Shown here: positions 23,550 to 34,691 of the stretch, piece by piece
Position numbering within the stretch: position 1 is the stretch's first letter
Layout of the letters: each line of letters opens with the position of its first letter
Source: Lobulomyces angularis
Lineage: Eukaryota; Chytridiomycota; Chytridiomycetes; Lobulomycetales; Lobulomycetaceae
Assembly: GCA_027604685.1 (NCBI GenBank)
Contig: JADHYX010000024.1
Coordinates: 1-64,000, forward strand
Length of the DNA: 64,000 bases
Reading direction: 5' to 3'
Notes under the pieces: generated by a model
The model's input: the letters and a program-made list of their open reading frames with translations, nothing else
Databases searched by the model: none
What the model was told of the DNA's origin: nothing
Made by a program: the position numbers and the translations under genes

Positions 23550-26500
23550 ATGATAACTGATTCAATAAGTATGGATGGTCGCTATTCTTCACAAAAAAAA
23601 CTGATGAAAGGTCCTTTTAATTCAAAATTAGGTAAATATGGTTTTTTTTTGACTAATAAGTTGTACTTAAAAACTAGGTGGAAGAATTCAAACAAATGGT
23701 CATAAGCCTCGCTCACAATCAACAATAGTAAAAGCTCCTAAAGTATACTTTATCCCTTAATCACATTATCTTTTTTAAAATAAATATTTTCTTTTTTTAC
23801 TAAATGTTAGCCTGTGGATTTACCTAGTTTAAAAAAGGAAAGTTTAGTGGGTGAAACTGTTACAAATACCACATCGTCGCAGCCTCTCACTGGTTGGGCA
23901 ATACATTCACAGAAAATTGTGGACTCTGAAAAAAACATTGATTCAAATCTGGTTGACAACCCATCATCTGGTGTTATATATGTAACCATGTTATCGCTTC
24001 CATATTATTACTAATCTTTTTGTAAAGAATAAATATAATTGCGATGCGAAAAAGAAAACTGATAAGTTTCAAAATAGCACAATCACGGACATTAAAGGTG
24101 GTAAATTGTCAAAGGAAAAAAGTAGTTTTGAAACTTTATCTACATCAAAAAAAGGTTTATATTTATGAAATTAATTTTTTTTTAAATGTAATATTGATGT
24201 AATATGTTTAATGCAATCTTTTTGTATTGTGTAGGTCCAGACCCACGGTTTGCAGTAGGCGCTTGGAAAAAACCAGCTGTAATGGAAAAAAGTGTCATTT
24301 CCACAAATGAAGATCAAGGTACTTGGATTGATGATAGTGAAATGGATTATTCCAAAATACCTTTTTTCGAAAATTGTGAGGAAGAAGTAGCTATTGAAGA
24401 ATTCCCTTCTAAGCAGATTGAAGAATTGCAATTAAAACAGATTGAAGAATTGCATTTAAAGCAGATCGAAGAATCGCATTTAAAACAGACTGAAGAATCG
24501 CCTTTGAAGCAAATTGAAGAATCGCTTTCACAGCTGATTGAAGAATCGCCTTCAAAGCAGATTAAAGAATCTGAAAATCCTTATGAAGAAGCAATAAAGG
24601 AAGTGGACCTTAAAGTTGATACTTTAAAAAAAGTTGAAGATTCCTTTTCTTCGAATAACAGCCAATTCAAAAACAGCACAAAATGTAATAATAACCCTGC
24701 TTCTCTCTCCGAAAAGCCACACCAGAAAAGTATATATAATAATAATCGAAGGAGTAATAATTTTTCAGAATCAAATTATAAACGGAATGACCATCAGCTT
24801 AGTCATTCACAACGAAGCGACTTTTATAACAAACATCCCCCTCAGCTGCTTCAGCGAAAAAATGATTCATCCTTTAAAGCACCTACTTCATCAGTTGAGA
24901 TAGCTCCTCCTAAACAAGTGAAACCATCCAGTGAAACAGACATAAAGGAAAAAAATTCGTCTACAATTCGACCGAAGGAGGCAAAAAACTATAGTCGTAA
25001 TTTTGAACATAAAGAATTAAAACCTTCCCCATCTTCAGATGAAGTTTCCCAAGATTCTTATCAGAAAAATTCGAATAATGATGAATGGAAACGTGGTGAT
25101 CGAGTCTTACATAAACGCTCTTCTTTTCAACTTGATCACGGAAAAGAGGAACGTTATTCTCATCCTAAATCTAAAGCTGATTTTCGCAGCCCGACTTCAA
25201 CTTCAGATCGTCACACCAGTACTGTGAGTATCAAAGATTTTGATGATGTGATGAATAGTATTAAAGAGATTATGAATTTGGATAAGGTTGAGGAAAAAAT
25301 TGCTGCAAAAGAAAGCATTTTTAATGAGGAAAGTTTAACATCTAGAAGTGAAAGTGGAAGCAATTCTGTTGAGACAATTAATGAGCCATTGTCTAACACT
25401 GTAAATGAATTACCGTTAGACTTTAAATCAGCAGAAAGCGGATCTCACTCTCCTGTTAATGAAGAGCTTATATCAAATAACAATTTGCAGATTGAGGATC
25501 TCCCTTTTTCTGCGAAAGCAGAAGAATCAAAAAATTTTTCAATAGCTATTCCTAAAACTGTCGATGCAACAAAGAAATTAAATTTTTTTGCGGTGGAAAA
25601 CTCTCCTATCCGTCCGTTATCGACGTCGCCGTTATCTTCGCCTGTATTGACTACACCTAAAGTAGAAGAGGAGATTAATAATGTTCAGCAGTTTAAAGGA
25701 AAGCCATTTTATTCCTCCAGTAATAACAATTCCAATTTTTGGAATAATACAGATTCTTCCCATAATAATAGTTTCACTAAATCGTCACATCAGCAATTTA
25801 GCTCTTTAAGCCCTCCTTTATACTTTAATAATCACTATAGTACTCTCCAGAAGCGTAATAATAATTTTTGGCATAGTGAAAAAATCTCCCATAGCTCGCA
25901 ACATTCCTCGATAAATACATTTAGTAAGATTATACAACCTGCTCAAGGATTTTTTGATAATTCAAGTGTTCAACATCAGCGTTCTGTTGGCATGGGATAT
26001 AATTCAGTTTCAAAGAATATTGGTTTGGATGTGAATTCCCAAAATACTATTGTAAACAATCAGTCGCAACAATTGCTACCTGCGCAGCAACAGCAAGTGC
26101 CATGGGGATATCAAGTTCAGCAGTTTTCAATCGTTCCTCCACAACTAGATATGCATCCTAACTACCCAGTTCATCCACATTTTTTACCATTACATCCAGC
26201 GAATAATCATTTTATGAGCTACAGCCTGCATACATCCTCCCGCCCTTTGGAAGATAATTCCCAAGGAAAACGATACAATCATCAATCCAATCATCATCAA
26301 ATATCTCCAATCGGACCTGCGACTAGCACTGCGTCAGCAATTACAGAAAAATCATCAGTTGAGCATATTACTGAACTTAGCAGTATAATAGACAGTACCT
26401 ATAATGATAATTTTATCACTTCAAGTAATAATTTATATTTTAAAACGTTAAAAAAATTTATGATGTAGATGACCTTCGTTCTCCAATTCAATCTGCAATA

Positions 26501-26920
26501 GAAAATAAGGATGTTTTTGCGAAGCAGCATGCACCAAGACAAAGTCATTTTACTCATCGCAATTTTAACTTTTCCAGCACCAATGATATTGAAAATTTGA
26601 AGTCTAAAGCAGCACCAGGACAGTCCCGTAGTTTGGTATCAGGGATAAACTATGGAAATGTTATAGGAAATAATAAAAATGGCGAAAAAGTTATAAAAAA
26701 GGATGATCTAAGCAAAATCATAAAAAAAAACAAGAAGCAACTAAACATGAAAAAATACAACAAACACAACCTTAGCAATTTTGAAAATAATGCAGAAAAT
26801 AATAGTTACAACAACAGCAGTGCTGGAGATATCAGTTATAAAGCAGGCAACAATTTTAGAGGAGGGTTTGGTACAGATATCACAACATCAAATATTGGTT
26901 TTCAAGATTCAATAAATTAG
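23550..26920 (+). CDS. PRRC2/BAT2_N-domain protein
   Basis: The N-terminal exons resemble the BAT2_N region of animal PRRC2A/B/C, large proteins tied to translation initiation and stress granules (family knowledge). Seen in order: MITDSISMDGRYSSQKKLMK; GGRIQTNGHKP; PVDLPSLKKE; PLTGWAIHSQK (compare PRRC2 LPSLKAE and GTGWAS); GPDPRFAVGAWKKP; and GTWIDDSEMDYSKIPFFE, matching the PRRC2 W...E.DY motif. The rest (about 750 residues) is disordered, Ser/Asn/Gln/His-rich, with a short tandem repeat at 24403-24580. A 44-nt intron at 26425-26468 (donor TCAA|gtaata, acceptor gatgtag|ATGACC) removes an apparent stop and joins the long exon to the last one, ending FQDSIN at 26920. The last exon is Lys/Asn-rich with an FRGGFG motif. 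I recognised the family from short motifs, so a profile search should test it. Confidence 0.6.
24403..24580 (+). repeat. 24-bp in-frame tandem repeat (KQIEESxL)
   Basis: About seven imperfect copies of an 8-codon unit (KQIEELQL, KQIEELHL, KQIEESHL, KQTEESPL, KQIEESLS, QLIEESPS, KQIKES) inside the PRRC2-like protein. The unit is amphipathic and could form a short helix or coiled coil. Copies differ mostly at third positions and at the last two residues, so the array is not brand new. Confidence 0.85.
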
Positions 26921-27128
26921 AATTGGTTGATTTTTTTTAATATATTTTATTTTTAATTTTTTTATTTGAAATTTTTGATGTTTCTATTATTTTTTATTAT
27001 CTTAGTTTATTGTTTCAATTAATTTTATCTTTGTATATAATAGTTTCTTTTTTTTTAAAAAAAAAAAAAGGAATTATACTTTTAGAATCCTCTCATAATA
27101 TTCTGTTAATGTTTTTCCTATTAGGTTT

Positions 27129-28292
27129 TTATTTTTTCAAAGGTTTTAAGCCAAGCGACAATCTTATTTTATTTGTTTCTTCAATGCTCAAACTGTCATC
27201 CCCATCTCCACCACTGCTGTTTATTTTATTAATTTTTTTCAATTTAAGTTGATCTTCTTCCCTCTCCTTTTTATTCATTTCTTCCATCCTTTCAAATTTA
27301 TCTTTTTTGAACAACTTATTTACTTTTTTTTTAGATATTTTTGTTTTGAAATCATCTTCATCTTCCTTGGTTTTCTTTTTATTTCTTTCTTCATTTTCAA
27401 GAGAATTAAACTCTTCTAATTGTACAAGGTTAGTCATTAGATGTTTTTTTTAAAAGAAACCTTCAACTTCGCTTGCATTCCCATTCTCTAATATGTCGTT
27501 CATTAAGTCTTCGTCCTCCAATTCTTCTTCCAATTTTGATACTCTAGGCTCAAGCTCACCCAAATCTTCCAATACATAACGTTTTGGTATTCTGGGCAGT
27601 ATGGTATCACAATAGCGATCATCTCTTAGTAAATGATCCACAAACTCATCCATATATGTCAATACATGTCCAGCTAAAATATAATAAGAACATAAAGGAT
27701 AAGATAACACTTAACTGTTCGTTTTGAACCTTAATTTGTTGCAGTCATAGAGCAAAGGTTCTAAATACTTGTATATATCAGTTGGCTTAAAGGTCAATCT
27801 TAAATAAAATGCTGCTAACGCCCGTAAATATTTGTAATCTTCTTGTTGAATAAAAAATAAAATGATTTCCTCTTCTGGCTAACAAAGTACAAAAATAATT
27901 AAGTTTCCAATTTTTCTGAATAAATATTCTCAAACCTCCAGTTGTAATAATTTTAATAAAAGACACAAAAATTGAGTAGGTTTCTGATTTCCGTAAGTTC
28001 CACCTATTGCAGAAATTTGAACAGCTATGTCAATTAGTGACGCAGCTACCCAGTTTTTAAATAAAGGTTTTGTAAATTTAATTTCAGTCAAACAAATAAA
28101 CAATTGTTGTAATTACCATTTAAACCGAAACAAAATTCTTTCCAAAAAATTGAATCCCTAATATTCTTTCTGAGAATGGATTCAATTAAATACTGGGGCT
28201 AAAAAGGTAACGGTAAGATAAACTTTTTTCTTTAGACTATCAAATTCTTTTACCTTTGTGCCATGAACTTGTTGTTGATCTCTAAAAGACAT
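27129..28292 (-). CDS. PRP38: Pre-mRNA splicing factor PRP38 with C-terminal Hub1-interaction (HIND-like) motif
   Basis: Spliceosomal B-complex protein needed for activation. Start at 28292: MSFRDQQQVHGTK, then PQYLIESILRKNIRDSIFWK, ISAIGGTYGNQKPTQFLCLL, EEEIILFFIQQEDYKYLRAL, FYLRLTF..TDIYKYLEPLL, and the DEFVDHLL...ILPRIPKRYVLEDLG block. All follow the PRP38 family order. The acidic tail LEPRVSKLEEELEDEDLM is also typical. An apparent stop at 27450 is bypassed by a 45-nt intron (27416-27460) that contains a good branch point, CTAATGACTAAC. The joined last exon adds a Lys/Glu-rich tail ending SLSIEETNKIRLSLGLKPLKK. That terminal motif is the HIND signature, known from Snu66/SART1 and from the C-terminus of plant Prp38. 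If the intron is wrong, the tail would be a separate 102-codon frame. Confidence 0.88.
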
Positions 28293-28432
28293 CAGTTTGA
28301 AATAGTCAACAGAACTCAATTTTCCAAATTGGTAGATGCAAAAAATTTTAAGAAATTTTATTTTTGAATAAATTAAAAAAAATTTTAATTAACTTAACTT
28401 TAATTTTCGCTCAGCATTTTAATTATCAGGAG
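28293..28432. promoter_or_regulatory. Divergent promoter region, PRP38 / ELMO-domain gene
   Basis: Only 140 bases lie between the two opposed start codons. A/T-rich, no specific element recognised. Confidence 0.4.
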
Positions 28433-29739
28433 ATGGCATTTCACATCCCATTTTGGTTTCGGACAATGTTGCTAAATGTATAACAATAGTGACTCATATT
28501 TATTTTAATTTTTTTTCCGAAAAAGGTTGTTTATCATTCAAGCTTTTTCCTTTTATTTTATAAATTTATAAAATTCATTCGAAGGTGTTTTCAAAATACA
28601 AGTGAAATTTATAGAGTTTGTGAAAATGTTTCTCGAGATTTGGACATAAATGAAACAAATTTGAATAAATCTTTCATGCTTTCTCCTCATTTAATTTATC
28701 GAATTGATAGAGCATTACTTTATTCATCAAAGCTATTAGTAGAAAGGAGATACATAGAAAATTGTTCTGCGGACCCGAACGAAATTTTGGAGTTAATTTT
28801 AAAAAAGAAACTTTTCTACAAAAAAAACAGTAATAACCTTTTAGAGCTTAGGAAAGCGGAATCTATTGTTTTAAAAAAATCCATACTGTCAATCTGTTCC
28901 AGCTTTAGACTGCAAAACGAGTTAAACTCAAGAGCAGGTAATAGACTCGGTTTTTTTATTTGTATCATTATAAAAATCTGTTATATATAGCTACTAAGTA
29001 TGATCCTACTAATAAATCTCACGAAAAAAAATTGTTAGAGGTAAAACTTCACAAGTTAACAGACATTTAACTTTATTTTTACTAAGTTTTGGGATTTGAT
29101 AAAGCCAAACGAAGCGTTAAGAAGCAAAATTTCTGAACAATGGATATCCATTGGGTTTCAAGGGAGTGATCCATCAACTGACTTCAGAGGAATGGGTATA
29201 AAGAAAAAATTTTTATTTCTAATTACCTTTAAAGGCATGTTGGGATTGGATGATTTACATTACTTTGCAAAGAATTATCCTCTTGAATGTCAAAAAGTAT
29301 TAAAAACTTCAGTGCATCCAACAGCCTGGTTTTCGATGGCCATAGTAGGCATTAATATTACAAGCTATGCATTAAATTTAGTCAGGACCCGGTTAGATTT
29401 TTTATTCCATTTCTTTAAACCATTCTATTTTAGATCTTTACAACTTTATCTCTATACCAACGGTTGTGAAAAGGAAGTTTATCACGAATTTTACTGTAAG
29501 TCAATATTTTTTTAACTCCTATCTTAATTTGGGTCTACAACTTCCCAGGTTACATGTTTTTCAAATTTGAAGAAGAGTGGACCAAGTCTTTTTACAAATC
29601 ACCGGGATTGACATGTATGGATTTCAACAATGTATTTAAGGAGTTCCAATCTCGGATAGAGAAAGAATTGATGTCTTTTTCACCATGCCGTATTCAGTCC
29701 ATTTCTTTAGTTGATCCAGTTGTTAAAAAGAAAAACTAA
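28433..29739 (+). CDS. ELMO-domain (ELMOD1/2-type) Arf-family GAP candidate
   Basis: ELMOD proteins act as GTPase-activating proteins for Arf/Arl GTPases on internal membranes. The first exon encodes MAFHIPFWFRTMLLN. A 52-base intron-like gap then joins VVYHSSFFLLFYKFIKFIRR, giving a hydrophobic N-terminus like animal ELMOD1. The ELMO core reads LIKPNEALRSKISEQWISIG, FQGSDPSTDFRGMGMLGLDD, and FAKNYPLECQKVL. DFRGMG carries the conserved arginine required for GAP activity in ELMOD2. The C-terminal part has FFKFEEEWTKSFYKSPGLTC and ends VDPVVKKKN. Two introns (39 nt after RGMG and 42 nt after RTR) are multiples of three without stops. The first ATG is my choice because it is the only one that continues the hydrophobic segment. 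Confidence 0.88.
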
Positions 29740-29747
29740 AAACTGGA

Positions 29748-30431
29748 AAAATTCAGCTGATGGCGTACTTACAGAGATCAATCCTCCTATAGTTATTTTT
29801 TTGACATCATATATTAAGAAAAGATATATTACTAAAAAAATAATAGACAGCAGAAAAACAAGAAATATATGATTTGTTTGGATTATTATGATCCACTTTT
29901 ATCTATTGTTTTATTATCATCAGAACATTAGGATGATCCCAAAAAAAATTTTGAAGATGCTATCATTATTCCTTTAGCGATAACAAAAAATCAGACTTTA
30001 AAAAAAAATTTATTAGCAGAATATTAAAAATTAACAATTTCTTGTGGATGCTGTCCTTTGGTTAATAAAAATGAACCATTGAAGTATTATTTAAACAACG
30101 AGAGTCGTTTCCTTACAAGTGGTAATAATTGATAATCTATATCTTTTTGGTCTTTAAGACAAGTACTTTTTTCTATGAAAATAATGCAAATAGTCCAATT
30201 AAGACAAGTACTTCTATCTATGAAAATAATGCAAATAATCCAATTAATAAGAATTAAAATCCCTTTCAGTAATTAAATTATCGAAATGAAGGATATTATC
30301 GGTGGCTTACATGTTACATGGTTGGGGGCTTTTGTAGCTTCCGGGTGGATCAGTCGACGTTTTATATATTTTTTCTCATTTCGGCCATCCTGATTTGGGT
30401 TTGGTGTTACGGAGGCGCACGTAAAAAATAG
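29748..30431 (+). pseudogene. Possible decayed or mis-resolved spliced gene
   Basis: Not recognised. Three coding-looking blocks follow one another. Block one (29748-29870) reads NSADGVLTEINPPIVIFLTS. Block two starts after an acceptor ...AACATTAG at about 29930 (DDPKKNFEDAIIIPLAI) and continues in the same frame through one TAA near 30027 into ISCGCCPLVNKNEPLKYYLN and ESRFLTS. Block three begins after an acceptor ...CGAAATGAAG (30290), is in phase 1 with the donor AGTG|gtaata near 30122, and reads YYRWLTCYMVGGFCSFRVDQ, then STFYIFFLISAILIWVWCYG, ending GARKK at TAG 30429-30431. Blocks two and three join perfectly and the last has a likely membrane segment. The in-frame TAA and lack of a clear start suggest a pseudogene or a missed exon. 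Confidence 0.35.
30154..30243 (+). repeat. 45-bp tandem duplication
   Basis: Two adjacent copies (30154-30198 and 30199-30243) of TTAAGACAAGTACTT... ending GTCCAA/ATCCAA, with about three differences. It lies inside the inferred last intron of the candidate decayed gene. Confidence 0.9.
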
Positions 30432-30648
30432 AAAAATTTTGAATAAAAAGAGTTGAAAAAAATCCCAAAAAAAGTTTGTGCTAAATTTTATTTGTAAGTT
30501 CTATCTTCATTTTACAACTTTTTAACTTTTATTTTTTTTGCAGAAAGTAAACGATCACCAATTTAGATTGTAAAGAACCCTAGATTCTGTATATATATTT
30601 AAGACTTTACCTCTCTATAATTTAAATAAACAAAAAAATACACTCTTT

Positions 30649-32756
30649 ATGTCATCTAAAAAACCGACTAAACCTACTTTTGCTGCTATGGCATCAAAGT
30701 CAAATACTTCTAATGCCCAAAACGAGCCTGTTTCCCCCAAAAAACAGCTGAAAGGTAAGAAAGTTAATCTAGATTAAATTTTTAACTGGTATGCTAAAGT
30801 TCCATTAACTCCTCCTCTCTCAGATCAAGTACCGTCTTCATCTGCGTCTCCTGCTAATAACACGATCGCTATTCCCACTGAAGAAAAGTCCAGCCCAACT
30901 ATGAAAAATGTCTCACTTGTTGATAATTGGAAAGCTGTGGGTAGCCCTCCTAGAAAGTTATCAATTGCCAATGTTGAGGATCCTGTGGTGGAAGAGCGAA
31001 CTAGAAGAACCCCTACTCCAACCGCCAGTTCAACTGCTAATACAAATCCCAAACATGAGGAAGATGCCAACTGGAATAAAATGGGTATGCAGTGGGGAAA
31101 TGGAGGCAATTCCATTTGGAATGATAACTCTGTTGCAACAAAAGCTCTTGCCCCTCCTGCTGAAGACGACGATCACAAGCGAAGATTAAGTTTAAAACCA
31201 GAGAGCTTAATTCCTGGGCAGCAAGGAGCGCGCAAATTTACTTTGAATACTCAATCAGAAGAAGTTGAATATGAGCAACTTAAAGAAGAATCTGATAGCT
31301 ATGCCAAGTATGTTCCTCCACCGAAAGCTCGTTCTCGCTCCAAGTCCTCTTCAGCGATTTTTGGATTACTGTCTCAAGAGAATATCCCTAGTGTTTCAAT
31401 CACTGATATGCACAATGATGATGCAAATAAGAATATTTGGGTCCATGATGGTCGTCGTGAGTCGATGCAATCCTCTATGCACAGGCGATCTTCTACCCAA
31501 CCTTCGGGATATAACGGTATGTGGGAAAACAACGTTGAAGATGAGGATACTTTGGGTATTCCTGGTACTCATTTAAATAATTTTCGTTTACACGAAAGGA
31601 GGTTTTCCCATGCTCCTGTTTTGTCGAATGATTACGCGCAACAGTTATTGTCCACAAGGTTTTTTAAAATATTAAATTTGGTCTTAACTATTGATTTAGT
31701 TCTGATGTAGGCGAAGATTATCCAACTTCCATGGATATGCGTAGAAGGCACTCTCTTGCTGGTCCTCTTTATGCTTCAGGCGCTTCTGGTAGATACCTTG
31801 CAGATGCTCTGGAAAACATTAATATTGATGATATTAATGATGCGCCTAGCTACAATGACATTGACGATTATTTTGAAAATACTGAACACCGTACTCGTGC
31901 GTGGGTAGAAGCTGGAAAAAATCTACAAATGCAATCTTTTTCTCAACATTGGCCATTATATGTAGTCGAGTTTAAGGCTGGTCGTCATGATTATTTCTTT
32001 GTCGAAGACCCTTCCATGGTTGTTAAAAAAGGTGATTTAGCTATTGTTGAAGCTGATCGTGGTAAAGATCTCGGGAAGGTCATCTACGATAATATCCAAA
32101 ACATGCAACAGTTACAACTGTATCAAGCTAACCACATTGATCTTTTGGCGGAATCTCAATTTGGTAAAGATGTTCATCCAAAGCGAATCTATCGATTAGC
32201 TGTTCCTACTGAAGTTGCCTTGCTAGTATCGAAAAGTCAAGATGAAGCCAAAGCAATGAGCATTTGCCAGGTAAAAATCAGACAAAAAAAGTTACCAATG
32301 GAGGTTGTGGACGCGGAGTATCAATGGGATCGCAGAAAGTTAACCTTATATTTTGTTGCTGATAGAAGAATTGATTTCCGTGAATTAGTAAGAGATTTGT
32401 TTAAAATCTATAAAACGCGCATCTGGATGGTAAATGAAAATATTATCTTATTTTTTAAAAATTTTTTATAGTGTGCTGTTAATCCCTTGAAAATTGGTTC
32501 TCTTAGTATGTCTGGTCCTACTGGAACTGGTGTTAATTTGAACATGGGAGGTAACATTGGCGTTAATTTAAATTCACCAAACATGTGCTCCCCTAACATA
32601 GGCTCACCAAATATGTTACATCAACAATTGCAACAACAGCAGATGAATCAGCAACAGCAACAGCAATTGAATCAACAACAGCAATTGAGTCAGCAACAGC
32701 AACTGAACCAACTTCACCAACATCAACATTTACCTCAGCAGTTATCTCAACAATAA
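30649..32756 (+). CDS. PSP1 C-terminal-domain protein with polyglutamine tail
   Basis: Start MSSKKPTKPTFAAMASK at 30649. The first 330 residues are disordered (Ser/Pro/Thr/Arg-rich, with a SRSKSSSAIFG patch and RRxS sites that could be phosphorylated). The folded part, about residues 400-600, matches the PSP1 C-terminal domain: WPLYVVEFKAGRHDYFFVED, KKGDLAIVEADRGKDLGKV, LAESQFGKDVHPKRIYRLA, QVKIRQKKLPMEVVDAEYQ, and KLTLYFVADRRIDFRELVRD. This domain is shared by fungal PSP1 proteins and bacterial RicT/YaaT; its molecular role in fungi is poorly defined. The final exon, after a 44-nt intron at about 32430-32471, has Gly/Asn/Pro-rich repeats (NLNSPNMCSPNIGSPNM) and then a long Gln-rich tail to 32756. 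Confidence 0.85.
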
Positions 32757-33440
32757 CTAGGCTTTATTCTTTTCTATTGTTTTAACACTTAAAAACTCAC
32801 CTTCTCTTATTTTAGAAAAGATTTTTTACATTATAGAAAAGATATTTCTAAAGTTTAAAAGTTTTTAATATTATATTCTAATTTTTTTTGACGTAGTTTT
32901 TATCTCCATTATTTTTAGTAATCTCCTGTTTTTTTTTTCTTAAGGAATATAGTAAGATTAATGAAAAGTGCCTTTACTTTTTTAAAAAACTTCCGCATTT
33001 GTTACATTCAAATGTAGCAGTAACTTCCCCATAAGTTTTCAAATGTAACAATTTTTTGTTAAAGTTACATAAATTTTTATCCGTATATATTGCCAAGAAC
33101 TTTCAAAAAAGTATTAAAAATTCACCAGTTAAAAAATTTTTATTGGGAACATCACTGGATAACATTATCATTTAATTTTTGGGTGTTTCTTGTTTATTTG
33201 AAATATTCATACTAATTAGATTTTCGGATTATTGGGTTTCTCTAGTTAAAAATATTATTATTTAGTGATTTAATTCATATAAAATATTTCCATCAAAAAT
33301 TATTAAAATTTAATGTTAATATTTCCAAGCAAAGTGTTATTTTTAACCAATCAATTTTCTAAAATTTAACCAATCATCAAAGCTGCTTAAACAATAATTG
33401 TCTGTCTTTTTATAATTATATCATAAGTAATAAAGGTTTT
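32757..33440. other. Intergenic, no gene seen
   Basis: About 680 bases, very A/T-rich. It contains a loose inverted repeat TGTTACATT (near 33000) / AATGTAACA (near 33042). No supportable frame, RNA gene or mobile element. Confidence 0.45.
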
Positions 33441-34487
33441 ATGGAACAGAAAGTAGTAAAATTATCCGGTAAAAAAGGTACAAGGATGAAATCTGCTACC
33501 TCTTCGTCCACTATAGCAAAAAATAGTATTTTAACTCAGGCTACACACTTTTTTAAAAAAAATTCATTGTCCAAAAAGCTGGACAAGGAAAATCAAATAA
33601 AGGAACTTCAAGAAAAAAGAAAGGAACATGAAAATCTAATAAAAACTCTCAGCAGTTATTGCAATGAGGATTTTGGGTCAAAATACAATACTGCTAAAGT
33701 TTATGGCAACAATAATACCCCAGGAGAATGTGATGGATGCAATGGTAATTTTATTCTAATGCGCTCTTTCTCTAACCACAATGCGTCAAGCATACTAGAA
33801 TATAAAATTGATTCAGTGATATTAAAAAAAAAAGAAGTTTCATCGAATTCAAAACCATTAACTAATAACTGTAATAACAAAGGAACGATAAAAAAAAGTG
33901 AGAACAAAAATCTTTCAAATCTGTTAGGAGGTTTGTCTCTAGAATCTAGTTTTCTTGCTAGAAATTCCATTCGTTCTATTGAAAACAGAGAAAGCGTAGT
34001 AAATTCAACAGAGACTGTCTCTACAACTTTAAATAACAGCTTCAATGACTCTTGTGTCAGCAGTTATAAAAGAGTTTCTATTTTGAATAGTTGGGAATCT
34101 AATTTGGACTTCAGTTTTAAAGAAGAAAAAGTTTCTGATTACAAGAATTCTTTAGGAAAAAAAAATAAAGGAATAGCTTTAAATTTTCTTTTAAAAAAAA
34201 TTGAATCACAACCTCTTGTTGACCCATTTCAAGAATTAGATGAAGCCAAATTAAAAACTTTAAATTTTGAAGAATTGGAGGATGAGGAATTTAAAAATTT
34301 GAAAGAAATCGATACTTTACTTGAGGAAAAAGTAAATTGCAATTTTAAAAAGAAGGAAATAAAATCTACTGTAGATATCTTGGATCCTATACATCCATTA
34401 AAAAAAAACTTTATAAGTAATGAAAAAATAGAGGATTTAAAACTGGAAATTGAACTAATCAAGTGCTGGAGGAGTACTATTATTTAA
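33441..34487 (+). CDS. Hypothetical Ser/Lys/Asn-rich protein
   Basis: Not recognised. A single uninterrupted frame of 348 codons, unusual in this intron-rich window. The N-terminus is basic (VKLSGKKGTRMKSATSSS). Residues 50-75 could form a short coiled coil (QIKELQEKRKEHENLIKTL). A CDGC pair occurs near residue 98. The middle is Ser/Asn-rich with SLESSFLARNSIRS. The C-terminal third is acidic and leucine-rich (FQELDEAKLKTLNFEELEDE). No signal peptide or membrane segment. The long open frame supports a real gene. The last residues may extend by splicing beyond 34487, but I saw no convincing continuation. Confidence 0.6.
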   Translation: MEQKVVKLSGKKGTRMKSATSSSTIAKNSILTQATHFFKKNSLSKKLDKENQIKELQEKRKEHENLIKTLSSYCNEDFGSKYNTAKVYGNNNTPGECDGCNGNFILMRSFSNHNASSILEYKIDSVILKKKEVSSNSKPLTNNCNNKGTIKKSENKNLSNLLGGLSLESSFLARNSIRSIENRESVVNSTETVSTTLNNSFNDSCVSSYKRVSILNSWESNLDFSFKEEKVSDYKNSLGKKNKGIALNFLLKKIESQPLVDPFQELDEAKLKTLNFEELEDEEFKNLKEIDTLLEEKVNCNFKKKEIKSTVDILDPIHPLKKNFISNEKIEDLKLEIELIKCWRSTII

Positions 34488-34691
34488 AGCATTTCTTTGT
34501 AATATTTAAATCGAATATGTACTTCTGTTGGGAAAAGCAAAATAAAAAACAGCATATCTTTTTTTTTCTTTAATATTTTCAATTTCCACACATAAAAAAA
34601 TTAAGCGAAGATTAGTGTAAAACAATACAAAATAGGAATTTTTTAATTCAGCTTTATATAAAAAAGAGCTAATTTTTAGCACATTTCATAA

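Noticed and set aside
24171..24431. Minus-strand frame opposite the PRRC2-like gene
   Set aside because: Shadow; the plus strand has a 750-codon frame with recognisable motifs.
26465..26468. Premature stop or frameshift in the PRRC2-like gene
   Set aside because: Explained by a 44-nt intron (26425-26468) with good donor and acceptor that keeps the frame.
27438..27460. Separate small gene for the HIND-containing frame at 27129-27437
   Set aside because: Less likely than splicing to PRP38: donor, branch point, acceptor and phase all fit, and the ATG lies inside the inferred intron.
30825..31115. Hydrophobic minus-strand frame over the PSP1-domain gene
   Set aside because: Complement of a Ser/Pro/Thr-rich coding strand; such shadows often look like membrane proteins.
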